A DNA stretch of 64,000 nucleotides from Azophilus sp965221755 (GCA_965221755.1 OZ244921.1:372001-436000); one strand, 5' to 3'; numbered from the stretch's first letter, positions 50,583 to 61,812 are shown. Made by a program: numbers and translations. The notes: generated by a model not told the origin, from the sequence alone.

Positions 50583-51383
50583 TCAGAGCGCCAAGGCGTC
50601 CTGCATGTCAAACAGGCCATGGCCCTTGTCGGCGAGGAACTTGGCCGCCCGCAAGGCGCCCACGGCGAAGTTCATGCGGCTGCCCGCTCGGTGGGTGATC
50701 TCCAGGCGTTCCCCGCCGCCGGCGAACAGCACCGTATGGTCGCCGACGATGTCGCCGCCGCGCAGGGCGCTGAAGCCGATGGTGCGTCGGCTGCGGGCGC
50801 CGGTTTCGCCCCGGCGACCGTAAACCGCATCCTCCTCCAAGCTGCGGCCGAGAGCGCCGGCAACGATTTCGCCCAAACGCACCGCAGTGCCGGACGGCGC
50901 ATCGATCTTATGCCGGTGATGGGCCTCGACCACCTCGATGTCCACCTCGTCCCCCAAGGCCCGCGCCGCCTGCTCCACCAAGCGGAACATCAGGTTGACG
51001 CCAATGCTCATGTTGGGCGCCATGAGAATGGGCACCGCTTCCGCCGCAGCTCGAATGCGGGCCAAGCCCGCCGCATCGAAGCCGGTGGTGCCGATGACCA
51101 AGCCCCGGCCCGCATCATGGCAGGCATCGACCGCCGCCAAGGTGGCGGGCGGGACCGTGAAGTCAATGAGCGTCTCGAAATCCTCAACGACGTCAGCCAC
51201 CGAGTCGGCGATGGCCACGCCCAACGCGCCCACCCCGGCGACCTCCCCGGCGTCGGCCCCCACTTGGGGGGCGCCCGGCCGCTCGACGGCAGCCCCAAGC
51301 TCAAGCGCGCCATCCTCGGCAACGGCTTGAATGAGGGTGCGCCCCATGCGCCCGGCAGCACCCGCAATGGCCACTCGCATCAT
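50583..51383 (-). CDS. dapB: 4-hydroxy-tetrahydrodipicolinate reductase
   Basis: 266 residues. NAD(P)-binding AIAGAAGRMGR at the N-terminus, VIGTTGF, APNMSIGVNL and the substrate-binding EAHHRHKIDAPSGTA are all present. It performs the second dedicated step of diaminopimelate and lysine synthesis. Downstream of dnaJ on the same strand, a common gammaproteobacterial order, with a 161-bp gap. Confidence 0.97.
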   Translation of the reverse strand: MMRVAIAGAAGRMGRTLIQAVAEDGALELGAAVERPGAPQVGADAGEVAGVGALGVAIADSVADVVEDFETLIDFTVPPATLAAVDACHDAGRGLVIGTTGFDAAGLARIRAAAEAVPILMAPNMSIGVNLMFRLVEQAARALGDEVDIEVVEAHHRHKIDAPSGTAVRLGEIVAGALGRSLEEDAVYGRRGETGARSRRTIGFSALRGGDIVGDHTVLFAGGGERLEITHRAGSRMNFAVGALRAAKFLADKGHGLFDMQDALAL

Positions 51384-51544
51384 TTCCGCTCCTGCGCGTT
51401 TCGATCAATCCAACGTGATTCGCAGCGCGGGCATCCCATCCCCAGACGGGCGCGCGGCGCCGCCCCTCCATGCGACGAGCACCTGCAAGGAGCGCGCTGG
51501 CCGGCGCGCGTCCAAAGTGCCGGGGCAAGCTGAAGGCGCCGCAG

Positions 51545-52672
51545 TCAGGGCTTCAGGCTGTCGAAGAACTCCTTGACGCCGTCGAACCAACCGCTTTCCT
51601 TGGGCGAGTGCTGCTCGCTGCCCTGCTCCAAGCTCGCTTTGAACTGGCGCAGCAACGCCTTCTGCGACTCATTGAGCTTGACCGGGGTTTCCACCACCAC
51701 CTTGCACAGCAGGTCGCCCACGCCGCCGCCGCGCACCGGGGTGACGCCCCGGCCGCGCAGGCGGAACATCTTGCCGGTTTGGGTTTCCGGGGGCACCTTG
51801 AGCTTCACCCGTCCGCTTAAGGTGGGCACCTCGAGTTCGCCGCCCAAGGCGGCGTCGGCGAAGGACAGCGGCACCTCGCAGAACAGGTTCCGGCCATCGC
51901 GCTGGAAGATGGGATGCTCGCGCACCTCCACCTGCACGTAGAGGTCGCCCGCTTCGCCGCTGCGCCCCGCTTCGCCTTCGCCGGCCAAGCGGATGCGGTC
52001 GCCGGTGTCCACGCCGGGCGGAATGCGCACCGACAGGGTCTTGCGCTCCTCCACCCGGCCGCGCCCGCCGCAGCGGCGGCAGGGGTCGGTGATGACCTGA
52101 CCGGCGCCCCGGCAGCGGGGACAGGCTTGCTGCAGGGAGAAGAAGCCTTGGGCAACGCGGATCTGCCCAGCGCCGGAGCAATCCGGGCAGGTGCTCGGCT
52201 GGGTTCCCGGCGCTGAGCCGCTGCCTCGGCAATCCTCGCAGGCGGCAAGCACCGGCACCGAGATCTCCACCGTGTCGCCATGCACGGCCTGCTCCAAGTC
52301 GAGGGTCAGGGCGTAGCGAAGGTCCGCGCCCCGGGGCCGGCCGCTGCGTCCGGAGCGGCCGCCGCCGAAAATGTCGCCAAAGACATCGCCGAAAATGTCG
52401 CTGAAGCTGCCGTTGAAGCCGGCGCCGCCCATGCCGCCAGCGCTGGGATCCACGCCGGCATGGCCAAACTGATCGTAGGCGGCGCGCTTTTCGCGGTCGG
52501 AAAGCACTTCGTAGGCTTCCGAAGCCTCCTTGAACTTCTCCTCGGCTTGGTCGTCATCCGGGTTGCGGTCCGGATGCAGCTTCATGGCCAGACGCCGATA
52601 GGCTTTCTTGACGTCGTCGTCGTCGGCGTCCCGCTGCAGCCCCAGAATCTCGTAGTAGTCGCGCTTGGCCAT
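51545..52672 (-). CDS. dnaJ: Chaperone protein DnaJ
   Basis: 375 residues. A J domain with HPD in KLHPDRNPDD stimulates DnaK ATPase. A Gly/Phe region is followed by four CxxCxGxG zinc modules (CEDCRGSG, CPDCSGAG, CPRCRGAG, CRRCGGRG) and two C-terminal substrate-binding domains. AGGAG lies 7 bp before the ATG. It is 232 bp after dnaK on the same strand; no independent promoter is obvious in that gap. Confidence 0.98.
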   Translation of the reverse strand: MAKRDYYEILGLQRDADDDDVKKAYRRLAMKLHPDRNPDDDQAEEKFKEASEAYEVLSDREKRAAYDQFGHAGVDPSAGGMGGAGFNGSFSDIFGDVFGDIFGGGRSGRSGRPRGADLRYALTLDLEQAVHGDTVEISVPVLAACEDCRGSGSAPGTQPSTCPDCSGAGQIRVAQGFFSLQQACPRCRGAGQVITDPCRRCGGRGRVEERKTLSVRIPPGVDTGDRIRLAGEGEAGRSGEAGDLYVQVEVREHPIFQRDGRNLFCEVPLSFADAALGGELEVPTLSGRVKLKVPPETQTGKMFRLRGRGVTPVRGGGVGDLLCKVVVETPVKLNESQKALLRQFKASLEQGSEQHSPKESGWFDGVKEFFDSLKP

Positions 52673-52904
52673 CAGTTGGCTCCTGCTGGGGGCCTCGGTG
52701 TGTTGATCGGGCGCTCCGCCACCTCAACCATCCTGTTTCAGGGGAAACGGCGCTTGGCGTCTTCTGCGGGCGGGACGGCATCGAGGCGTGAACCCGGCCA
52801 AACCGGCCAAGGGGTTGCGCGCCAGCGACGCATCGAAACGCGTCGAAGGCGCACGTCCCGGCCCCGCCCTGAACGCCGGAAGCCGCATTGACGCTGCCGC
52901 TCCC

Positions 52905-54833
<1,929 letters not shown>

Positions 54834-54944
54834 GTTCCGGTTGCTCCAAATGTTGCGTTGGCCCGCGCGTCCCTCCGGAACGCGGGCAAAATGACTGCTC
54901 GGCGACCGCTGGCCTTGCGTCCGCAGTCGCCGAATGTCCTTTTT

Positions 54945-54969
54945 ATGGGGGCGCAGGCGGATTAATCAA
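54945..54969 (-). promoter_or_regulatory. Putative sigma-32 heat-shock promoter of dnaK
   Basis: On the minus strand TTGATT (54969-54964) and CCCCATAAA (-10, from 54950) are separated by 13 bp, fitting the RpoH spacing. The -35 deviates from CTTGAA. It lies between grpE and dnaK. Confidence 0.55.
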
Positions 54970-54985
54970 TCCGTGGGTCAATCAA

Positions 54986-55669
54986 TCAACCCGCAGGCGC
55001 AGCGGCCGGCGCCTTGGCGACGATGACCTTGGCGGCCCGCACCAAGCGTCCGTTGAGCGCATAGCCCTTTTGCATCACCTCGACGACCGAATTCGGCTCC
55101 GCGTCCGGGTTCTCCACCATGGCCATGGCTTCGGACCGCGCTGGGTCGAAGGGCTCGCCCAAGGGGTCCAACTGCTCGATGCCGTGCTTGGCCAAGGTGT
55201 CCAGGAAGAGCTTCAGGCACAGGCCCACGCCTTCGGACACCGTCGCTGCGTCGGCCGCTTCGGCCGGCTGGCCGGTTGTTCCTTCGGCGTTGGCGGCTTG
55301 CCGCTCCGAGGCCAGCTGCAGGCTTTCGACGGACTTCTCCAGACTGTCAACGACCGGCAGCAGGCTTTCGGCAAAGCGTTCCAAGGCGAACTTATGGGCG
55401 TTCTCCACGTCGCGCGCCGTCCGGCGGCGCATGTTCTCAACCTCGGCCTGCGCCCGCAGCGCCGCATCCTTCAAGCTCGCCGCCTCGTCCCGCGCAGCGT
55501 CCAGCGCCGCCTGCAAGTCCGGCGCGTCCTTGTCATCGCCCTTGTCATCCTCCGCTTGGGGCGCCGCTGCATCCTCCGGCTTGGGCGCCGCTTCATGCTC
55601 CAGCTCGGTCAGCGCCTCCTCGTCCGGCTCCAATGCCTCCTGCTCCGCTTCAACCGCCTTCTTCGCCAT
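54986..55669 (-). CDS. grpE: Nucleotide exchange factor GrpE
   Basis: 227 residues with an acidic, repetitive N-terminus (about 1-55). The dimerising coiled coil includes RAQAEVENMRRRTARDVENA. The C-terminal beta wing has NSVVEVMQKGYALNGRLVR. It releases ADP from DnaK. The ATG is preceded by a good heat-shock promoter. It is somewhat longer than E. coli GrpE because of the N-terminal extension. Confidence 0.97.
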   Translation of the reverse strand: MAKKAVEAEQEALEPDEEALTELEHEAAPKPEDAAAPQAEDDKGDDKDAPDLQAALDAARDEAASLKDAALRAQAEVENMRRRTARDVENAHKFALERFAESLLPVVDSLEKSVESLQLASERQAANAEGTTGQPAEAADAATVSEGVGLCLKLFLDTLAKHGIEQLDPLGEPFDPARSEAMAMVENPDAEPNSVVEVMQKGYALNGRLVRAAKVIVAKAPAAAPAG

Positions 55670-55700
55670 GATTCACCATCCGCCGTTGCCAAGCGCACAC

Positions 55701-55727
55701 AATGGGGCTTGCCGCGATGGATTCAAG
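55701..55727 (-). promoter_or_regulatory. Sigma-32 heat-shock promoter of grpE
   Basis: On the minus strand CTTGAA (55727-55722) and CCCCATT (55707-55701) are separated by 14 bp, a near-consensus RpoH promoter about 32 bp before the grpE start. It lies 6 bp from the hairpin 1 end of repeat copy I. Confidence 0.8.
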
Positions 55728-55732
55728 CCCCT

Positions 55733-55901
55733 GCGCGACCTGGCGGTCGCGGATGGAGTTTCGCTGGCGCGAAACTCCGCGCTGGACGAGGGCTCCCTCA
55801 GCGGCGACGATGACGACGTCGCGGATGGAGTTTCGCTGGCGCGAAACTCCGCGCTCATCGCGTGGGTCGGATTCCGAATTGTTTCTTAAGCCTGCACAGC
55901 C
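55733..55901 (+). repeat. Dispersed paired-palindrome element, copies I1 (partial) and I2
   Basis: I1 (55733-55783) has hairpin 1 GCGACC-TGGC-GGTCGC and hairpin 2 but no right arm. I2 (55801-55901) has a different hairpin 1, GCGACG-ATGACGA-CGTCGC, then hairpin 2 and the right arm. Both point at grpE. Confidence 0.9.
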
Positions 55902-55946
55902 CCTTATCCATGGCAATGATTTTGATGCTGAGCCATCGTGCATGAA

Positions 55947-57023
55947 TCATTTTTTTCCAATTAGCGCATCGCCCAGCAGATGGGCGGTCGCGTCCACCGC
56001 CGGAATGATCTTCTGGTAGGCCATGCGCGTCGGGCCCACCACGCCGAGCACCCCGGCGATGCGGCCGTTGACCGAGTACGAGGACGACACCAAGGACAGC
56101 TCATCAAGCACTTCGTAGCCCGACTCGTCGCCGATGAACAGTTGCATGCCCTCCGTGTTCAGGCACTGGTCGAGCAGGTGCAGGATGCTGCCCTTGCGGG
56201 TGAAGGCTTCAAAGAGGGCGCGCACCGTGTCGGTGTCGGCGCTGATGTCCAGCAGATTCGATTCCCCTGCGACGACAAAGCCCTTGCCCCCCGACGGCGG
56301 CTTTGCGAAGGCTTGGGCGGCGAGGTCGAGCGCCGACTGCAGCAGGTTGTCCATGCGGTCCTTGTCGCGCTGCATGCTGGCCAGCAGCCCATTGCGGGCG
56401 TCGCCCAGGGTCAGGCCGCCGAACTCCTGATTGATGAAGTTGGCAGCGCGGACCAAATCCGCATCCTGATGCTCGTGGTCGGTGTGAATGACCCGGTTCT
56501 GCACCTCCCGGTCGTTGAACACCAGGATCGCCAGCACCCGTTCCGCATCGAGCTTGAGGAACTCAACGTGGCGCAACGCCGCCTGCTCCTGCCGGGGCAG
56601 GGTCACCACGCAGGCCATGGAAGTGATGCGGGACAAGGCTTCGGAGGCCGACTCGATCAGCTCGGCGGGCGGCAGGTCCGGGTTCAACTGCGCCTCGATG
56701 CCCCGGCGCCCCGCTTCATCCAAGGGATCGACGGTCAGCAGGCTCTCGACGAAGAAGCGCAGACCTTGGCTGGTGGGCACCTTGCCGGCGGAGGTGTGCG
56801 GGGAGGTGACCAAGCCCCGGCCTTCCAAGCGGGCCATGATGTTGCGCACCGTCGCGGGGCTGACCGACACGCTTGGCTGCCCGGCCAGCGCCTTGGACGC
56901 CACTGGCCGGCCATTGCTGAGGTAGGCCTCCACCAATAGCTTGAAGAGCTGTCCCGTGCGCTCATCGACTTGATCCAATGCCTCGCTCCTCGGCCAGCGG
57001 ATGCCGACCAACCCGTCGGCCAT
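55947..57023 (-). CDS. hrcA: Heat-inducible transcription repressor HrcA
   Basis: 358 residues from the ATG at 57023. A TTG at 56978, with AGGAG upstream, gives MDQVDERTGQLFKLLVEAY and fits family starts better. The N-terminal winged helix includes GRPVASKALA and SPATVRNIMARLEGRGLV. The C-terminal regulatory domain includes GGLTLGDARNGL and VNGRIAGVLGVVGPTRMAYQ. HrcA represses chaperone genes through CIRCE operators with GroEL as co-modulator. No CIRCE (TTAGCACTC-N9-GAGTGCTAA) is seen in this window, so its targets lie elsewhere. Confidence 0.96.
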   Translation of the reverse strand: MADGLVGIRWPRSEALDQVDERTGQLFKLLVEAYLSNGRPVASKALAGQPSVSVSPATVRNIMARLEGRGLVTSPHTSAGKVPTSQGLRFFVESLLTVDPLDEAGRRGIEAQLNPDLPPAELIESASEALSRITSMACVVTLPRQEQAALRHVEFLKLDAERVLAILVFNDREVQNRVIHTDHEHQDADLVRAANFINQEFGGLTLGDARNGLLASMQRDKDRMDNLLQSALDLAAQAFAKPPSGGKGFVVAGESNLLDISADTDTVRALFEAFTRKGSILHLLDQCLNTEGMQLFIGDESGYEVLDELSLVSSSYSVNGRIAGVLGVVGPTRMAYQKIIPAVDATAHLLGDALIGKK

Positions 57024-57026
57024 CAA

Positions 57027-57056
57027 GTAATATGTCCCTTTTAGCGCCAGCGTCAA
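57027..57056 (-). promoter_or_regulatory. Putative hrcA promoter
   Basis: On the minus strand TTGACG (57056-57051) and TATTAC (57032-57027) with 18-bp spacing, abutting repeat copy J1. The start of transcription would fall near 57020, just past the ATG at 57023, which favours the downstream TTG start of hrcA. Confidence 0.5.
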
Positions 57057-57320
57057 GGCGCGACCTGACGGTCGCGGATGGAGTTTCGCTGCGCGAAACT
57101 CCGCGCTCGCAGCTCAGGCTGGTTTCCGATATGTTTCTGAGCCCGCACAGGCGCGCCCGCGAAGCGGGCGCGTTGGAGTCTCCTGACGCGAAACGCCGCG
57201 CCTGTTCTGTTGCGCGAGTCGGGTTCAGTAGGTTCCGAACCCGCACGGAACCGGCGCGGCCTGACGGGTCGCGGCGGAGCCTTGGTCCGTTGGCGCGTCA
57301 CTGATGCGAAACGCCGCAGG
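57057..57320 (+). repeat. Dispersed paired-palindrome element, copies J1, J2 and degenerate J3
   Basis: J1 (57057-57150) has hairpin 1 CGCGACC-TGAC-GGTCGCG, hairpin 2 GGAGTTTCGC-T-GCGCGAAACTCC and the right arm. J2 (57151-57246) has hairpin 1 CGCGCCCGC-GAA-GCGGGCGCG and a decayed hairpin 2. J3 (57247-57320) is weakly recognisable. The array points at hrcA and fills the gap between hrcA and recN. Confidence 0.85.
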
Positions 57321-57364
57321 CGTTGAACGTGGATGGGCCTGATGCACCTGAACCGGGACAGGAT

Positions 57365-59011
57365 GTGCTCAAGCAACTGACCATTCGGGACTTTGCCTTG
57401 GCGACGGCGCTGGACGTTGCCTTCGACCGCGGCCTGACCGTGGTGACCGGCGAATCGGGCGCCGGCAAGTCCATCCTGATGAACGCCTTGGCCTTGGTGG
57501 CCGGCGAGCGGGCGCGAACCGACTTGATCAGGCCAGGCGCCCAGCGGGCGGAGGTGGCCGCGGAATTCGATCTCGCCGAGCGCTCGGCGTCATTCGACGC
57601 CCTCAAGGCCGCCGACCTCGACGACGCCGACGCGCCCCGCCGCTGCCTGCTGCGCCGCGTCATCGGCGTCGATGGGCGTTCCCGGGCCTTCGTCAACGGC
57701 GCGCCGGTGAATTTGGGCGTGGTGCGCGAACTCACCGAAGGGTTGATCGACATCCACAGCCAGGATGAGAACCAGCGGCTTGCGAGGCGCGACGCGCAAC
57801 TCAGCCTGCTCGACGCCTACGGCGTGCGCGCCGCCGACCGCCAAGGCATGGCCAACGCCCACCGCGCCGCCCGGAAGGCCGAAAAGGCCTTGGCCGATCT
57901 TGAAGCCGAACTCGCCAACGCCGACGACCGCCAGGCGCTGCTGCGCTATCAACTCGATGAGCTGCGGGCCTTGGAGCCGGCCCAGGACGAATTCGAATCC
58001 CTGGAGGCCGAGTTTCGCCGCCTCTCCCAAGCCCAGGACATTCAGCAGACGGTGCGCCAAGCCATCGATTGCCTATCGGACATGGCGGACGCGCGCCGCA
58101 GCCAACGGCAACTGAGCGACATCGACGACGAGCATCCCAAGCTGGCGCAAGCCCGAGATGCCTTGAGCTCAGCGCTGCAGCTGATCGACGACGCCGCCCA
58201 CGACTTGAACGGCTACGCCGATGCCTTCGACGCCGACCCCGCCCACCTGTCCCAGGTCGCTGAACGGCTCGACCGATTTCACGATCTGTCACGCAAGCAC
58301 CGCGTGGCACCGGAACGCTTGGCGCAACAGGCCGAGGACTTGGCCTGCGAACTCGAGGCGCAGGCGACCGAACGCCGGAACGTCGAGGCGCTCCGGGAGG
58401 AAGCCCGCCACTGGAACGATGAGTTCCAACGCATCGCCAAGCTCGTCAGTTCCGCCCGACGGGAAGCCGCCCAAGCCTTCGCCACCGAAGTAAGCGATCA
58501 CATGCAGGCCTTGGGCATGGCGGGCGGCGCATTTGCGGTGGCTTTCGAGACGGCCCATTCGGAACGCGGTTTGGAAACCGCGGAGTTTCGAGTGACCACC
58601 AACCCCAAGTACCCCGCCGGCAGCTTGGCCCGCATCGCCTCCGGGGGCGAGCGGGCGCGGCTCAGCTTGGCCATCTCCGTGGTTGCCGCACAGAGGATGC
58701 GCTTGCCCTGCCTCGTCCTCGACGAAGCCGATGTGGGCGTCGGCGGCACCACCGCCGACATCGTCGGCCGCCTGCTGCGCGACCTCGGCAACCGCACCCA
58801 AGTGATCTGCGTCACCCATGCGCCCCAAGTCGCCGCACTCGGCAACAGCCATCTCGTGGTGGAGAAGGACGCCGCCCAGAACATGCGGCTGCGCTGCGTC
58901 ACTGCCGACCGCCGCACTGAGGAGGTGGCCCGCATGCTGGCCGGAGCCGACCTCACCGACAAAACCCGCGCCTACGCCCGCGCCCTGCTGGAGGAGGCCG
59001 GGTCGGCTTAG
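57365..59011 (+). CDS. recN: DNA repair protein RecN
   Basis: 548 residues from the GTG at 57365, which gives the standard start VLKQLTIRDFALATALDV; upstream codons only translate repeat flank. SMC-like layout: Walker A GESGAGKSILMNAL near residue 30, long coiled coils with a central hinge (about 150-400), signature SGGERARLSLAISV and Walker B LVLDEADVGVGG. It holds or tethers broken ends in recombinational repair. No LexA box is evident upstream. Converges with paaE. Confidence 0.96.
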   Translation: MLKQLTIRDFALATALDVAFDRGLTVVTGESGAGKSILMNALALVAGERARTDLIRPGAQRAEVAAEFDLAERSASFDALKAADLDDADAPRRCLLRRVIGVDGRSRAFVNGAPVNLGVVRELTEGLIDIHSQDENQRLARRDAQLSLLDAYGVRAADRQGMANAHRAARKAEKALADLEAELANADDRQALLRYQLDELRALEPAQDEFESLEAEFRRLSQAQDIQQTVRQAIDCLSDMADARRSQRQLSDIDDEHPKLAQARDALSSALQLIDDAAHDLNGYADAFDADPAHLSQVAERLDRFHDLSRKHRVAPERLAQQAEDLACELEAQATERRNVEALREEARHWNDEFQRIAKLVSSARREAAQAFATEVSDHMQALGMAGGAFAVAFETAHSERGLETAEFRVTTNPKYPAGSLARIASGGERARLSLAISVVAAQRMRLPCLVLDEADVGVGGTTADIVGRLLRDLGNRTQVICVTHAPQVAALGNSHLVVEKDAAQNMRLRCVTADRRTEEVARMLAGADLTDKTRAYARALLEEAGSA

Positions 59012-59056
59012 GCCGGCTGACGCCTGACGCGACGCCAGGCTTTCCGCGCGTCACGC

Positions 59057-60133
59057 TCAGGCATCGAAATCCAACGACACCGCGCCCGGCAGCGGATGGC
59101 TTTGGCAACTGAGGACGTACCCCGCCGCCACCTCCTCGTCGGTGAGCGCGTGGTTGACGTCCATGTCCACCCGACCCTCAAGCAGGCGCGCCTTGCAGGT
59201 CGCGCAGACGCCGTCCTTGCAGGAGAACGGCAGGTCGATGCCGAGGGCGCGGGCGCGGTCGAGCAGGTTCTCGCCATCGCACTCCAAGTCGAACTGGTGG
59301 CGGCGCCCCTGGAAGCGGATGGCCACTTGGCAGCGGCGGCTGCCGTAGCGGCTGGCCCGCTGCTCCTGCTTGCGCACGCGGCGGGCGGCGTCTTCGGCGG
59401 AGGCCGAAAACAGCTCCACGTGAATGCGCGCCTTGGCCACGCCCTCGCCCCGCAGCCCGCGGGCGACCTCCGAAACCATGGATTCCGGCCCGCACAGGAA
59501 GAAGTCGTCGAAGCCGTCCAGCGGCAGCAGGCGCTTGATGAACTCCGCGCCCTTGGCGTTGTCGATGCGGCCGTTGAACAGGTCGTTGTCCTGCAGCTCC
59601 TGGCTGAACACCGCAATGAAGTGCAAGCGGTCCATGCATCGATTCTTGAGCTGCATCAGGGCGTCCCGGAACATCATTGAGGCGGTGGTCCGGTTGCCGT
59701 AGAGCAGGGTGATGCGGTTGCCCGGATGGCGGGCGAGCGTCGCCCGGGCGATCGACAGGATTGGCGTGATGCCGCTGCCGGCGGCGATGCACAGGTAATG
59801 GACGCCATCGAGTCGGCCAGGGTCACGGGTGAACGACCCCTGGGGCGGCGCCACCCGCAACCGGTCGCCAGCCGCCAAGCGCCGGTTGGCGTAGCCGCTG
59901 AAGCGGCCGCCGGGCAAGTGCTTGATGCCCACCTCCAAAGGTTCGCCGGGCAGGCTGCAGATCGAGTAGGCCCGAGTCAGCTCCTCGCCGGCGATGGTTC
60001 CGGTGAGGGTGAGGTACTGGCCGGGCTCGAAGTCAAACCGGGCTTGCAACGCCTGGGGCACGGCCAAGCGCAGCCGCACCGCCTGCTCCGTTTCCGGGAT
60101 GACCGCCGCCACCTGAAGTTCGTGAGCGCTCAC
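59057..60133 (-). CDS. paaE: Phenylacetyl-CoA epoxidase reductase subunit PaaE
   Basis: 358 residues from the GTG at 60133. The FAD domain has RAYSICSLPGEPLEVGIK, the NAD domain has LCIAAGSGITPILSIA and FFLCGPESMV, and the C-terminal plant-type 2Fe-2S domain has CKDGVCATCKARL plus a fourth Cys in VLSCQSHP. It passes electrons from NADPH to the PaaABC oxygenase. Last gene of the paaABCDE operon, 16 bp after paaD. Confidence 0.95.
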   Translation of the reverse strand: MSAHELQVAAVIPETEQAVRLRLAVPQALQARFDFEPGQYLTLTGTIAGEELTRAYSICSLPGEPLEVGIKHLPGGRFSGYANRRLAAGDRLRVAPPQGSFTRDPGRLDGVHYLCIAAGSGITPILSIARATLARHPGNRITLLYGNRTTASMMFRDALMQLKNRCMDRLHFIAVFSQELQDNDLFNGRIDNAKGAEFIKRLLPLDGFDDFFLCGPESMVSEVARGLRGEGVAKARIHVELFSASAEDAARRVRKQEQRASRYGSRRCQVAIRFQGRRHQFDLECDGENLLDRARALGIDLPFSCKDGVCATCKARLLEGRVDMDVNHALTDEEVAAGYVLSCQSHPLPGAVSLDFDA

Positions 60134-60149
60134 TTCCCGTTTCGCGTAG

Positions 60150-60758
60150 CTACTTGAGAGCCTTGAAGCGGTCGAAGGGCTCCAAGCAGCTCCGGCAACG
60201 GTAGTGCGCCTTGCAGGCGGTCGAGGCGAACTCGCTGACCAACGCCGTCTCGGCGCTGCCGCACACCGGGCAGCGCACCGGGCCGGGGACCGGCGGCGCG
60301 ATGCCGCCGGCCCGCAGCCGGGCGCAGGCGGCGCGGCTGAGCAGCGCGGTGGTCCACGGCGGGCGGGCCTCCTCAACGATCGCAAACCCTTGGCAGCCCG
60401 CCTCAGTCAAGCAAGCGGCGATATCCTCCCGGATCACCGCCAACGCCGGGCATCCGGAGTAGGTGGGCGTGATGGCCACGGTGATTGCGCCGTCGGCCTT
60501 ACGCACCTCGCGCAGCACGCCCAAGTCCCAGATGCTCAGTTCCGGCAGCTCCGGGTCGCGCACCGCATCGAGCAGCGCATAAAGCTCCCGCTGCGCTGAG
60601 GCCTGTCGGCGCGCCCAGCGAGCCGCGTACTCCGGTGTCTCCAAGGGGATGGCGGCGGGGGACTCCGACGGGTCCATGTGCGGCGCGCTGCCGCCTGTGA
60701 TGGAGCAACCCGGCCCCGGCGGGGCCGCCTGCGCATGCGTCTGGACGGAAGCCGTCAC
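60150..60758 (-). CDS. paaD: Phenylacetyl-CoA epoxidase assembly protein PaaD
   Basis: 202 residues. A MIP18/DUF59-type domain (YALLDAVRDPELPELSIWDL to TPTYSGCPALAVI) is followed by a C-terminal zinc-ribbon with CPVCGSAE and YRCRSC. Proteins of this type help insert iron or iron-sulfur centres into the oxygenase. The start overlaps the paaC stop (ATGA). The N-terminal about 30 residues are longer than usual; an inner start at MDPSES is possible. Confidence 0.93.
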   Translation of the reverse strand: MTASVQTHAQAAPPGPGCSITGGSAPHMDPSESPAAIPLETPEYAARWARRQASAQRELYALLDAVRDPELPELSIWDLGVLREVRKADGAITVAITPTYSGCPALAVIREDIAACLTEAGCQGFAIVEEARPPWTTALLSRAACARLRAGGIAPPVPGPVRCPVCGSAETALVSEFASTACKAHYRCRSCLEPFDRFKALK

Positions 60759-61495
60759 CAGCGCGCTCCGGGATGGCTGCGGTGCAGATGCTGCATTTCC
60801 GCCAGCATGGGGGCCAAGTGCTCGGTGTGCAGGCCCTGCCGTCCGCCATCAGCCTCCCAACCGGTCGACGGCGGCTCCAGCGTGGCCTCCTCCAAGGCCG
60901 CCGTCACCGCCTCCAGCCACGGCGGGCGCAATGCGGCCCGATCCGGCAGAACGCCGGCCGCAACCAAGCGGGCTTCCGTCGCAACCGGCGCGAACAGCTC
61001 GCCGCGGTAGCCCCAAAGCTCCTCCAGCGCCCGCTGCATCCGGCGGCGGCTCTGGGCGGTGCCATCGCCCAGCCGCACCAGCCAAGCCGCGGACCGGCGC
61101 CGATGGTAGAGCGCCTCCTTGCAGGCCTTGGCGGCAATGCCGGCCAACTCCGCGTCGGCGCTGGCGGACAGCCCCTCCAAGTGCAGCGCATCGAACGCAT
61201 CGACCAGGAACTGGCGGACGCAGGCCGAGGCGAAGTCGGCGCAGGGCAACTCGTAGATCAGCAGGTTGGTGAACGCTCGGGCGTCCCTTTGGAAGGCGTA
61301 GGCATCCTCATCGCAGCCGCCGAGCCGCTCAGCGTAGCCGTAGAGCAGGCGGGCGCGGCCGAGAAAGTCCAGGGCCGTGTTGGCCATGGCCAGATCCTCC
61401 TCCAGCCACGGCGACTTGCCGCACCATTCGGACAAGCGCTGGCCGAGCACCAAGGCGTCGTCGCCCAGGCCGACGACCGCCTCCAACAGGCTCAC
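60755..61495 (-). CDS. paaC: Phenylacetyl-CoA epoxidase structural subunit PaaC
   Basis: 246 residues starting at GTG that overlaps the paaB stop (GTGA). Ferritin-like helices: VLGQRLSEWCGKSPWLEEDL, ANTALDFLGRARLLY and ACKEALYHRRRSAAWLVRLG. It is the catalytically inactive partner that stabilises PaaA in the heterodimer. Confidence 0.95.
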   Translation of the reverse strand: MSLLEAVVGLGDDALVLGQRLSEWCGKSPWLEEDLAMANTALDFLGRARLLYGYAERLGGCDEDAYAFQRDARAFTNLLIYELPCADFASACVRQFLVDAFDALHLEGLSASADAELAGIAAKACKEALYHRRRSAAWLVRLGDGTAQSRRRMQRALEELWGYRGELFAPVATEARLVAAGVLPDRAALRPPWLEAVTAALEEATLEPPSTGWEADGGRQGLHTEHLAPMLAEMQHLHRSHPGARW

Positions 61496-61764
61496 AGGCC
61501 CCGGACCTCGCTGGGCAGCTCGTAGTAGGTGGCATCCCGATAGGGCTTGCTGTCGGCCGGGTCGAAGAAGGCCGGCGCGTCCTCCTCCTGGGAAGCGGTG
61601 ATGTCCGAAGAGCGCACCACCCAGAGGCTCACCCCCTCCCGGCGCCGGGTGTAGATCTCCCGGGCGTACTGCAGCGCCAGCTCCGCATCCTGCGCCCGCA
61701 AGCTGCCCGCATGTTGATGCTGCAGCCCGCGCCGGGGGCGCACGAAGACTTCAAACAGCGGCAT
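61492..61764 (-). CDS. paaB: Phenylacetyl-CoA epoxidase subunit PaaB
   Basis: 90 residues. The family pattern FEVFVRPRRGLQHQHAGSL, DAELALQYAREIYTRR and SLWVVRSSDITAS is complete. PaaB is a small subunit required to bring PaaA-PaaC and PaaE together. It lies 48 bp after paaA and overlaps paaC. Confidence 0.96.
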   Translation of the reverse strand: MPLFEVFVRPRRGLQHQHAGSLRAQDAELALQYAREIYTRRREGVSLWVVRSSDITASQEEDAPAFFDPADSKPYRDATYYELPSEVRGL

Positions 61765-61812
61765 CCGGCGCTCCTTGCGACGCTGACCCGTGCAACGCTG
61801 ACCCGCGCAACG

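Noticed and set aside
57150..57364. LexA box upstream of recN
   Set aside because: CTGT occurs within the repeat region, but no CTGT-N8-ACAG palindrome is present.
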